Part shown: in pieces, positions 1-5,189 of the stretch
Position numbering within the stretch: the first letter of the stretch is position 1
How the letters are laid out: every line of letters begins with the position of its first letter
Assembly: GCA_017304505.1 (NCBI GenBank)
Contig: JAFKKQ010000084.1
Span: 1-7,600 of the forward strand
DNA length: 7,600 bases
From: Hyphomicrobiales bacterium
GTDB lineage: Bacteria; Pseudomonadota; Alphaproteobacteria; Rhizobiales; Xanthobacteraceae
Direction: 5' to 3'
Made by a program: the position numbers and the translations under genes
Notes under the pieces: model-generated
Told to the model about the DNA's origin: nothing
Database searches by the model: none
Seen by the model: the letters and a program-made list of their open reading frames with translations, nothing else

Positions 1-448
1 CGGCTTCCGCGTCGAGACCTTTCCACGCGCAATAGCGCGCCCACAGATCGGCCGGTGATGGGAAATGGTCGAGGGCGAGGCTCGTCTCAATGGTGGCGCT
101 CTGCCCCGTACGGTCGTGGAACACGAAACCGTCGCCGTTTGAGGAGAACACGAAGGGAATGTCGAGGGCGGCGGCGTAGTCTAGCCCCTGCTGCATCCCG
201 TCACCCACGCTGTGGGAATTGTCTTTGGCTTCGATCAGAGCCAGCGGAATATTCGGCTTGAAATAGAGAATGTAGTCGGCCCGTTTGGCCTGCCCCCGCG
301 TCACCAGCTTGCCGCGCACGATAATGCGCCCCTTGGTGAAGCTGACCTCTTCGCGGATTTGCAGCATCTCGTCCCATCCGGCTTGGCGCAGGGCGGGCGT
401 GATGAACTTGGTGCAGATGTCGCGTTCGCTGAGTGCGCGCTTGTCCAT
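1..448 (-). CDS. hsdR: Type I restriction enzyme R subunit (HsdR-like), N-terminal part, cut by window edge
   Basis: The minus strand reads 149 codons from an ATG at 448 without a stop to the left edge; the rest of the gene lies outside. The product begins MDKRALSERDICTKFI and contains the HsdR N-terminal nuclease domain. The PD-(D/E)xK residues are visible as D58 (KRADYILYF), then E73 and K75 in LIEAKD, followed by Q87-x3-Y91 (QQGLDYA), the QxxxY motif typical of type I R subunits. This domain cleaves DNA after ATP-driven translocation by a helicase motor that should follow but is not seen. An in-frame TAG lies 13 codons upstream, and GTG at 476-474 is the only other plausible start. No hsdM or hsdS gene precedes it here, so partners would have to be to the left or elsewhere. 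It could also be annotated as a DEAD/DEAH-box helicase with an HsdR_N domain. Confidence 0.85.
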   Translation of the reverse strand, partial: MDKRALSERDICTKFITPALRQAGWDEMLQIREEVSFTKGRIIVRGKLVTRGQAKRADYILYFKPNIPLALIEAKDNSHSVGDGMQQGLDYAAALDIPFVFSSNGDGFVFHDRTGQSATIETSLALDHFPSPADLWARYCAWKGLDAEA

Positions 449-486
449 CCCTTTGCGCGAATCCTTGATTGCCACAATCAGGGCGA

Positions 487-515
487 ACTATAGCCACGAA
501 TTAGCCAGACGCGCA
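487..515 (-). promoter_or_regulatory. Candidate promoter for the restriction gene
   Basis: On the minus strand a TATAGT hexamer (492 to 487, five of six matches to the -10 consensus) lies 39 bases upstream of the HsdR start codon. With a 17-base spacer the -35 position (515 to 510) reads TGCGCG, a poor match. The spacing would give a leader of about 30 bases. This is inferred from hexamers alone. Confidence 0.3.
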
Positions 516-838
516 TCTCCAAGGAGAGGGGCACGCCTCATCCCGCAGGGCAAAAAAATGGTGCCACCGTCATTTGTCTGCTTTGTCAAAAAGGCGGGAA
601 ATGCGCTGCTTTATATCGGCGGGAGATAGCGATTTGAGAGCATGCGGCGCGTAACGGGGCGGGGTGGCTGCACCATGCCGCCCGTATCCATTCTAATGTT
701 CGCCAACGCTGAGCCGCTGGCTGGAACCGTGCGACGAGAATAAGCTCCGGTCGGTCTGGAACGAACGCGGTGAGGCAATGCTGCGTCAGTCATCCTGTCC
801 AGCAAGCACCGAACAGGAAGGTGGCCAGCAAGGTGGCT

Positions 839-896
839 ACATCATAAATTGCTCTTTGGCTTAAAATTATCCAATGATTTCAGAATTTTATGATGT
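839..896. repeat. 10-bp inverted repeat in an AT-rich segment beside the tRNA 3' end
   Basis: ACATCATAAA (839-848) and its exact reverse complement TTTATGATGT (887-896) flank 38 bases of AT-rich DNA, which include a second small inverted repeat TTGG/CCAA. The right arm ends 4 bases from the tRNA CCA end. It may be the tRNA transcript's 3' hairpin or part of an integrase attachment/core region; there is no good T-tract to make it a classical terminator. Confidence 0.5.
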
Positions 897-899
897 CTT

Positions 900-989
900 T
901 GGCGGAGAGGGAGGGATTCGAACCCCCGATACGGTTGCCCGTATGCCGCATTTCGAGTGCGGTGCATTCAACCACTCTGCCACCTCTCC
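900..989 (-). tRNA. tRNA-Ser, anticodon CGA (reads UCG)
   Basis: A complete class II tRNA of 90 bases on the minus strand. The acceptor stem is GGAGAGG/CCTCTCC, the discriminator base is G, and the CCA tail is encoded (902 to 900). The anticodon loop CTCGAAA (957 to 951) gives anticodon CGA. The long variable arm has a 6-bp stem ATACGG/CCGTAT (929-934 and 939-944), as expected for serine tRNAs. The T arm carries the TTCGAAT loop closed by five pairs, one of them G-U. It delivers serine at UCG codons. It is transcribed away from the tctC gene and towards the restriction gene, and its 3' end is the kind of site used by tyrosine integrases. Confidence 0.97.
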
Positions 990-1022
990 GGATCGTGACG
1001 CACAGCGCAGAACGGCGCGGCC

Positions 1023-1051
1023 TGTCTACCGAAAGGACGGCTGGTAAACAA
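1023..1051 (-). promoter_or_regulatory. Candidate promoter for tRNA-Ser
   Basis: On the minus strand TTGTTT (1051 to 1046) and TAGACA (1028 to 1023) are separated by exactly 17 bases and lie about 35 bases upstream of the mature tRNA 5' end. Each hexamer matches its sigma-70 consensus only partly, so position is the main support. Confidence 0.3.
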
Positions 1052-1106
1052 GAGTGCGACGCCGGTCCCGTGCCGGCGCAAGCGGACACCGCATCCCGCC
1101 CGGCGG

Positions 1107-1130
1107 GTCTCCCCGGGGGCCCGAGGAGAC
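1107..1130 (-). terminator. Hairpin downstream of tctC, possible terminator without T-tract
   Basis: GTCTCC (1107-1112) pairs with GGAGAC (1125-1130), and CGG (1114-1116) with CCG (1121-1123), around a GGGC loop. It lies about 47 bases past the tctC stop codon on the transcribed strand. A second small stem (CCCGC/GCGGG) follows at about 1094-1106. There is no U-run, so it would have to act with Rho, or only as a 3'-end stabiliser. Confidence 0.35.
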
Positions 1131-1150
1131 TTGAGCCAAAAAACTCGCCC

Positions 1151-1184
1151 CAAGACGTTCTACTGTCCAAGACGTTCTACTGCG
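1151..1184. repeat. Tandem 17-bp duplication across the tctC stop codon
   Basis: CAAGACGTTCTACTG occurs at 1151-1165 and again at 1168-1182, as two 17-bp units that differ only in the last two bases (TC versus CG). The second copy (read on the minus strand) supplies the final Gln codon and TAG of tctC; the first is an exact untranslated echo of the same end, including another CAG-TAG. It looks like a recent tandem duplication or slippage event. Confidence 0.85.
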
Positions 1185-2169
1185 TCCCCGCGATGCCGGC
1201 CGCCCGCACCACCTTGCCCCAGCGGTCGATCTCCGACTTCACGAAGGTCTGCATATCGGCGACCGACGGCGTATCCATCGGCACAAGGCTGAATTTCTTG
1301 ATCTGCTCGCGCATGGCCGGCGCCGCAAGCACCTCTTTGAGGGCCTTATGTAGGCGCTCCACGATCGGCTTCGGCGTCTTGGCCGGGCCCGCCACCATGA
1401 ACCATGCCGCGGCGTCGTAGCCCGGCACACCGGCCTCATCGATGGTCGGAATGTTCGGCAGCGCGGCGAGCCGCTTCTTCGGCGTCACGCCCAGCGCGCG
1501 GACCTTGCCCGCCGCGATCATGCCGGCCACCGGCGGCACGTCGACGAACATGAGCTGGATATGTCCGGCCAGCACATCGTTCAGCGCCGGCAGGCTGCCT
1601 TTGTACGGCACGTGCGTCATCTTGATGCCGGCCATGCTGTCGAACAGTTCGGCGAACAAGTGGTGCGGCGCACCGGGCCCGCCGGAGCCGAACGTCAGCT
1701 TGCCCGGATTGGCCTTGGCGTAGGCGATCAACTCCTTCACCGACTTCACCGGCAGGTCGTTGTTGACCACCAGCACGAACGGGCTCAGCGCCACCATGGC
1801 GAGCGGCACCAGATCGGTGGCGGGGTTATACGGCAGCGCCTTGTGCACGGTGACGTTGATCGCCATCGGCGTCGACGTCGCCATCAGCATGGTGTAGCCG
1901 TCCGGCTCCGATTTGGCGACGAAGTTGGACCCGATCACGGTCCCCGCGCCGGGCTTGTTCTCGACGACGACCGGCTTGCCGATCTTGTCCTCGAGCCCTT
2001 TGCCGATCAGGCGCGCCATGATCTCGGTCGTGCCGCCGCTGGTGAACGGCACCACGATCGTGAGCGGATGCGTCGGAAAGTCTTGCGCCTGCGCCGCGCC
2101 GACCTGTCCTGCCCCAACCCACCCGACCAATGCGGCGCCGATCAGCGCACCGCGTCCTATGAATGTCAT
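1177..2169 (-). CDS. TctC/Bug-family periplasmic solute-binding protein
   Basis: 330 residues, the usual length for the Bug (TctC-type) extracytoplasmic receptors of tripartite tricarboxylate transporters, which bind carboxylates and similar small anions. An N-terminal signal peptide (residues 1-28) ends at AQA, with likely cleavage before QDFP. Family landmarks follow in order: TIVVPFTSGGTTE (37-49), NKPGAG (71-76), EPDGYT (88-93), GSGGPGAPHHLFAE (161-174), HVPYKG (186-191), VRALGVT (223-229), LPNIPTIDEAGVPGYD (237-252) and LVPMDTPS (295-302). In the first motif the usual Asp is Glu49. A GGGAG ribosome-binding site precedes the ATG at 2169. No TctA/TctB membrane genes are nearby, so it is an orphan receptor, as is common in Bradyrhizobium-like and Burkholderiales genomes. 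The ligand cannot be told from sequence. Confidence 0.92.
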   Translation of the reverse strand: MTFIGRGALIGAALVGWVGAGQVGAAQAQDFPTHPLTIVVPFTSGGTTEIMARLIGKGLEDKIGKPVVVENKPGAGTVIGSNFVAKSEPDGYTMLMATSTPMAINVTVHKALPYNPATDLVPLAMVALSPFVLVVNNDLPVKSVKELIAYAKANPGKLTFGSGGPGAPHHLFAELFDSMAGIKMTHVPYKGSLPALNDVLAGHIQLMFVDVPPVAGMIAAGKVRALGVTPKKRLAALPNIPTIDEAGVPGYDAAAWFMVAGPAKTPKPIVERLHKALKEVLAAPAMREQIKKFSLVPMDTPSVADMQTFVKSEIDRWGKVVRAAGIAGTQ

Positions 2170-2420
2170 CCTCGTCTCCCGCGTTTTCCTCTTATGCCCC
2201 TCTCAGCCTCCGCCCCTCGAAACCCCGGCAAGTCTCCTGTGGCAAGTCTCTGGTACCCGGTTTCACGGGCCCGGCGTCACAGCGTCTTTACCCGGTCCTG
2301 CTTCGGTGTGGCGCGGCCTTGGCTTGCCCATCAACCTAACCGACAGAGGCCCGGCCCGTCAGCACTCCGGAACAGACTCCGGCCAGCCATGAGGCCGCAG
2401 CGGCGTCCGCCCCTGAATTG

Positions 2421-2449
2421 TTGACAGTTTTGCGCCCGGCCGCCATAAG
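2421..2449 (+). promoter_or_regulatory. Sigma-70-type promoter of rplU
   Basis: A perfect -35 TTGACA (2421-2426) is followed by a 17-base spacer and CATAAG (2444-2449, four of six -10 matches). Strong alphaproteobacterial housekeeping promoters often have a full TTGACA with a weaker -10. Transcription would start near 2456, giving a leader of roughly 125 bases before the rplU ATG. Confidence 0.7.
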
Positions 2450-2456
2450 CTTGGCG

Positions 2457-2562
2457 GTGGCGCGGGCCGGATTGGGTCCGCGCACTTTGTTACGGCATCA
2501 AGTGCCTGTAACCACATCACAATCCGACTGGAAAAAGCCGGCCCGGATAGTCCGAGCGCCGG
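2457..2562 (+). promoter_or_regulatory. Structured 5' leader of the rplU mRNA
   Basis: Two main hairpins can be drawn. The first pairs GCGCGGG (2460-2466) with TCCGCGC (2477-2483, one G-U pair) and extends by two pairs past a bulged G. The second is two-tiered: CCGGC (2538-2542) with GCCGG (2558-2562), enclosing CGGA (2544-2547) with TCCG (2551-2554) and a TAG loop; it ends 20 bases before the start codon. L21-responsive leaders are known in Firmicutes; whether this leader binds L21 is inference from its length and structure. Confidence 0.4.
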
Positions 2563-2582
2563 GGTTGAACGCGGGAAAAACG

Positions 2583-2975
2583 ATGTTCGCAGTCATTAAG
2601 GCCGGTGGCAAGCAATACCGGGTTGTCGAGGACCAGGTCCTCAAGGTCGAAGGCGTCGAAGGCGAGCCGGGCGAGATCGTCCAGATCGGCGACGTCATTA
2701 TGTTGGGCGGCGACACCCCTCAATTGGGCACACCGACGATTTCGGGCGCGAGCGTCGCCGTCGAGATCGTTGGGCATGGCCGAGGGCCGAAGGTCATCGC
2801 CTTCAAAAAGCGCCGCCGCAAGAATTCGCGGCGCAAGCGCGGACATCGGCAGGATTTCGTGCTGATCCGCATTTCGGAAATCCTGACGGCGGGCGCCAAG
2901 CCGACCAAGGGCCCGAAGCCGAAAGCCGCGAAGCCGAAGGCCGAGCCTGCCGCCGAACAGGACGGAGCCGCCTAG
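2583..2975 (+). CDS. rplU: Large ribosomal subunit protein bL21
   Basis: 130 residues, starting MFAVIKAGGKQYRV, the standard L21 N-terminus. L21 is a 23S rRNA-binding protein of the 50S subunit. The family signature is clear: FKKRRRKNSRRKRGHRQ (74-90) followed by LIRISEI (94-100). The core of about 102 residues is extended by a Lys/Pro/Ala-rich tail (about 103-130, with PKPKAAKPKA), as is common in alphaproteobacteria. The reading frame is open upstream to 2418, but the conserved N-terminus fixes the ATG at 2583, preceded by a purine-rich GGGAAAAA. It is the first gene of the rplU-rpmA unit and has its own promoter at 2421-2449. Confidence 0.98.
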   Translation: MFAVIKAGGKQYRVVEDQVLKVEGVEGEPGEIVQIGDVIMLGGDTPQLGTPTISGASVAVEIVGHGRGPKVIAFKKRRRKNSRRKRGHRQDFVLIRISEILTAGAKPTKGPKPKAAKPKAEPAAEQDGAA

Positions 2976-3020
2976 CCCCACGAAGGGTCCGGCGAGCAAC
3001 ACGGACGGCGGCACGGCCCA

Positions 3021-3060
3021 CGGCGCACTTTTGTTGCGCCGGCTGGCTGGAGATCGCAAC
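3021..3060 (+). other. Alternative hairpins in the rplU-rpmA spacer
   Basis: CGGCGCA (3021-3027) pairs perfectly with TGCGCCG (3035-3041) around a 7-base loop. A competing stem pairs GTTGCG (3033-3038) with CGCAAC (3055-3060); both use bases 3035-3038, so they cannot form together. No T-tract follows. They may moderate read-through or act as a processing site between rplU and rpmA. Confidence 0.45.
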
Positions 3061-3081
3061 CGTCCATCAATATTTGTGGGA

Positions 3082-3100
3082 TGATTCCGTTACGGAATCA
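3082..3100. repeat. 19-bp palindrome upstream of rpmA
   Basis: TGATTCCG and CGGAATCA form a perfect 8-bp inverted repeat around TTA, 33 bases before the rpmA start codon. Each arm carries a GANTC site (GATTC and GAATC), the CcrM methylation target in alphaproteobacteria. It could be an RNA hairpin in the intercistronic region or a DNA operator; the sequence does not decide. Confidence 0.7.
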
Positions 3101-3133
3101 GGGTAAAAGACCAGCGAGTTTAGGAACAGCGTC

Positions 3134-3406
3134 ATGGCTCACAAAAAAGCAGGCGGATCTTCGCGCAACGGCCGCGACTCGGCAGCGCAACGGCTTGGCG
3201 TCAAGTCGTTCGGCGGGCAGAGCGTGATTCCGGGCAATATTCTTGCGCGCCAGCGCGGCACCAAGTGGCATCCCGGCCAAAACGTCGGCATCGGCAAAGA
3301 TCATACCCTGTTCGCCCTGACCGCAGGCCGCGTGCAGTTCAACACCAAAGCCAAAGGCCGCGTGTTCGTATCCGTCCTTCCGATGACGGAGGCAGCGGCC
3401 GAATAA
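3134..3406 (+). CDS. rpmA: Large ribosomal subunit protein bL27
   Basis: 90 residues, full length for the family. L27 reaches the peptidyl-transferase centre of the 50S subunit with its N-terminal tail. The N-terminus [16 protein letters not shown] is the proteobacterial form, without the cleavable extension found in Firmicutes. The family signature [21 protein letters not shown] is present at 34-54, followed by DHTLFAL. An AGGAAC ribosome-binding site precedes the ATG. It lies 158 bases after rplU on the same strand and is followed by an intrinsic terminator, so the two form a unit of ribosomal genes. Confidence 0.99.
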   Translation: MAHKKAGGSSRNGRDSAAQRLGVKSFGGQSVIPGNILARQRGTKWHPGQNVGIGKDHTLFALTAGRVQFNTKAKGRVFVSVLPMTEAAAE

Positions 3407-3427
3407 ACGGTGGAACCATAGTGGGAT

Positions 3428-3453
3428 CCGCCGGCATCAGTCCAAACCGGCGG
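3428..3453 (+). other. Hairpin in the rpmA 3' region
   Basis: CCGCCGG (3428-3434) and CCGGCGG (3447-3453) form a 7-bp GC stem with a 12-base loop, 22 bases after the rpmA stop codon and 17 bases ahead of the main terminator. It probably belongs to the 3' untranslated region of the rplU-rpmA transcript. Confidence 0.5.
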
Positions 3454-3470
3454 GGCGCAATGGGCTCTTA

Positions 3471-3509
3471 AAGGGGGAGACGGGTGCCGTCTCCCCCTTC
3501 AACTTTTTT
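3471..3509 (+). terminator. Strong intrinsic terminator after rpmA
   Basis: A perfect 13-bp stem, AAGGGGGAGACGG (3471-3483) with CCGTCTCCCCCTT (3487-3499), closes a GTG loop and is followed after CAAC by six T residues (3504-3509). It should end the rplU-rpmA transcript. The T-tract ends only 11 bases before the GNAT ribosome-binding site. Confidence 0.88.
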
Positions 3510-3533
3510 AAGCAGCCCAGAGGAGCACCCATC

Positions 3534-4160
3534 ATGACCTTGCAGCAAATACCTTCGGAGTCTTGTCGCGAAAGAAGCACGCCGGTCCTCAAGACCGAGC
3601 GGCTGGTTCTGCGCGCGCCGCGCCTTGGGGACGTTAAAACCATCGCAATGCTGGCCAACGACCGCCGCATCGCGGAGAACACGGCGCGCATTCCCCATCC
3701 GTATCGCCTGACCGATGCCGAGGACTTCGTCGCCACGGCCAACTTCGGCAACGAAGCCATTTTCGCGATCGCGCTGCGCAATGGCACCAGGAAAGACGGC
3801 ACCACAAAGGACGAAGTGATTGGCGCCTGCGGCTTCACGCAGATCGACCGCCACCCGCCCGAGGTCGGCTACTGGCTCGGCACCGACCATTGGGGCCGGG
3901 GCTATGCCACCGAGGCTGTGCGCGCGATGATCGACCACATCTTTAGCGACTTGGATTGCGAAGCTGTCCAGGCGGCGGCGCGCGTCACCAACCCGGCGTC
4001 GCGCCGGGTGCTGGAGAAGTGCGGCTTCCAGTGGACCGGAGCCGGCTTGCTTCGTATTCGCGCCATCTCAAGCTCCGCTCCGATCGACCGCTTCCGGCTT
4101 GACCGCGGACTCTGGGCCTCGCTCAAGAGCTGGGGCCAGATGCAGCACGCGGTGGCTTGA
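3534..4160 (+). CDS. GNAT N-acetyltransferase, RimJ/RimL type
   Basis: 208 residues of the Acetyltransf_3 (RimJ/RimL-like) GNAT family, which moves an acetyl group from acetyl-CoA to an amine, often a protein N-terminus. TERLVLRAPRLGD (21-33) is the usual first strand and helix. EVGYWLGTDHWGRGYATEAV (110-129) is motif A with the acetyl-CoA pyrophosphate loop (WGRGYA), and NPASRRVLEKCGF (153-165) is motif B. The C-terminal IDRFRLDRGLWASLKSW is a tail I associate with the homologue found next to rpmA in Bradyrhizobium-like genomes. The ATG has an AGGAG ribosome-binding site at 8 bases. The strong terminator just upstream means it depends on read-through or on a promoter inside or before the hairpin. 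The substrate is unknown; ribosomal-protein acetylation is only a guess from position. Confidence 0.93.
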   Translation: MTLQQIPSESCRERSTPVLKTERLVLRAPRLGDVKTIAMLANDRRIAENTARIPHPYRLTDAEDFVATANFGNEAIFAIALRNGTRKDGTTKDEVIGACGFTQIDRHPPEVGYWLGTDHWGRGYATEAVRAMIDHIFSDLDCEAVQAAARVTNPASRRVLEKCGFQWTGAGLLRIRAISSSAPIDRFRLDRGLWASLKSWGQMQHAVA

Positions 4161-4168
4161 TCGTCGCA

Positions 4169-4198
4169 TCACCCCCTGTCTAGGAGGACCGGGGGTGA
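4169..4198 (+). terminator. Inverted repeat after the GNAT gene, weak terminator candidate
   Basis: TCACCCCC (4169-4176) and GGGGGTGA (4191-4198) form a perfect 8-bp stem with a 14-base loop, starting 9 bases after the GNAT stop codon. No T-tract follows, so termination efficiency is uncertain. The next gene starts 134 bases later. Confidence 0.45.
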
Positions 4199-4259
4199 CC
4201 TGCGTTCTCGCCAGGCGTCGCTTCCATCGGGCATCGGCGCGGTGCACACCCGCGACCGA

Positions 4260-4288
4260 TTGACAGAGCGCTGTTCGGGCCGTTCAGT
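4260..4288 (+). promoter_or_regulatory. Candidate promoter for nadX
   Basis: A perfect TTGACA (4260-4265) is followed by a 17-base spacer and TTCAGT (4283-4288), which matches the -10 consensus at only three positions. It lies 45 bases before the nadX ATG, in the gap after the GNAT inverted repeat. Confidence 0.35.
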
Positions 4289-4332
4289 CGCCCCATCGCC
4301 GGTTCGGCGACAGGGGCAGCAGGACAACGGAC

Positions 4333-5166
4333 ATGACTTTACGCAGACTGGCGATGATCGGGGCAGGCGGAATCGCGGATGTCGTGGCAACGACGCTCGC
4401 CAAGGAATTGCGCACGCCATTGCAGCACGTGTCGATCCTCATCCCGGCTCGATTCGCCGACCAGGCACAGGCATTGCTGGACCGCGCCGGCGGCAAGCTT
4501 GCGGCTTCGCGGACCGTGCACACCGATCTCGCCGGCCTGCTCGCCGACCAGCCGGATGTCGTGGCGGAATGCGCCTCTCACGTCGCGGTGCGCGAGTACG
4601 GCCCGGCCATTCTGGCAACCGGCTGCGATCTCGTCGTGATTTCCATCGGCTCGCTATCCGACGATGGCCTTCGCATGCGTCTCGAACAGGCCGCGGCAAA
4701 GGGCGGCGGCCGCGTCGTGCTGCCGGCCGGTGCCATTGGCGGCATCGACGCGCTGGCGGCGGCGCGACTCTCCGGCGTGGAATCCGTTGTCTACACCGGA
4801 CGCAAACCGCCGAAGGCATGGCGCGGTACGCCCGCTGAAACACTGCTCGATCTCGATGCGCTGAAAGAACCGGCCGTGTTCTTTGAAGGTCACGCACGCA
4901 AGGCAGCGCAGGATTATCCGTTCAACGCCAACGTCGCCGCGACACTGGCGCTTGCCGGCATCGGCTTCGAGAAAACGCAAGTGCGTCTGATCGCAGACCC
5001 CGGCGTCACCCGCAACGTTCACGAATTTGCCGTGCGCTCCGCCTGCGGCGACTTCACCATGAAGCTCGAAGGCCGCCCTTCGGCCGCCAATCCGAAGACC
5101 TCGCTGATGGCGGGCTACAGCATGGCGCGCGAACTGCTCAACCGCGCCGGCATCGTTGTGATCTAG
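4333..5166 (+). CDS. nadX: L-aspartate dehydrogenase
   Basis: 277 residues, close to the usual ~265-270. The enzyme oxidises L-aspartate to iminoaspartate/oxaloacetate with NAD(P)+; iminoaspartate can feed quinolinate and NAD synthesis in place of NadB. A Rossmann fold opens the protein (GAGGIAD, 10-16). Family motifs are AECASHVAVREYG (78-90), VVISIGSLSD (101-110), LPAGAIGGIDAL (130-141), TGRKPPKAW (155-163), YPFNANVAATLALAGIGF (195-212), then NVHEF (228-232) and NPKTSLMAGYSMA (253-265). A132, N198 and H230 are the likely NAD-binding and catalytic positions, by analogy with characterised members. AGGAC lies 7 bases before the ATG. No nadA or nadC is in view, so a role in NAD synthesis versus aspartate/amine metabolism is open. 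Confidence 0.92.
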   Translation: MTLRRLAMIGAGGIADVVATTLAKELRTPLQHVSILIPARFADQAQALLDRAGGKLAASRTVHTDLAGLLADQPDVVAECASHVAVREYGPAILATGCDLVVISIGSLSDDGLRMRLEQAAAKGGGRVVLPAGAIGGIDALAAARLSGVESVVYTGRKPPKAWRGTPAETLLDLDALKEPAVFFEGHARKAAQDYPFNANVAATLALAGIGFEKTQVRLIADPGVTRNVHEFAVRSACGDFTMKLEGRPSAANPKTSLMAGYSMARELLNRAGIVVI

Positions 5167-5189
5167 CGGCACAGACGGTTCGCCGCTTT
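5165..5189 (+). terminator. Weak hairpin at the nadX stop codon
   Basis: AGCGGC (5165-5170) overlaps the nadX TAG and pairs with GCCGCT (5182-5187) across an 11-base loop, followed by only two more T residues. Overlap with the stop codon and the short T-tract make it a weak terminator at best. Confidence 0.3.

Larger units (their letters stand above)
449..899. other. Gene-poor stretch between the restriction gene and tRNA-Ser
   Basis: About 450 bases without a gene I can support. A 64-codon minus-strand ORF (805 to 611) has no motif that I recognise. The stretch contains a stable bulged hairpin at 654-685 (outer arms ACGGG/CCCGT, inner arms GGTG/CACC with loop GCTG) and an 8-bp direct repeat AAGGTGGC at about 820-839. 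The last 60 bases (841-900) are only 25% GC, in sharp contrast to the surroundings. It could be decayed island DNA or simply spacer. Confidence 0.5.
2170..2582. other. Divergent intergenic region between tctC and rplU
   Basis: 413 bases with no gene. The right third holds the rplU promoter and leader. The left part has a 10-bp direct repeat GGCAAGTCTC (2227-2236 and 2241-2250, period 14) and GC-rich segments resembling ACCCGGT (about 2255 and 2290), which might be operator half-sites for tctC, but I found no clear promoter on the minus strand. Confidence 0.5.

Noticed and set aside
201..497. Open frames on both strands (minus 201-497, plus 212-493) over the restriction gene
   Set aside because: They are other-frame readings of the HsdR N-terminal region; only the minus frame starting at 448 carries the nuclease motifs.
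611..805. 64-codon minus-strand ORF
   Set aside because: No recognisable domain, no clear ribosome-binding site, low complexity of Arg/Pro as expected for a chance frame in GC-rich DNA. It may be a relic but cannot be supported.
1561..2424. 287-codon plus-strand open frame
   Set aside because: Antisense to tctC, rich in His/Arg/Gln as a shadow frame; no domain.
2418..2582. Upstream extension of rplU
   Set aside because: The frame is open, but it would run through the promoter, and L21 proteins begin at MFAVIKAGGKQY.
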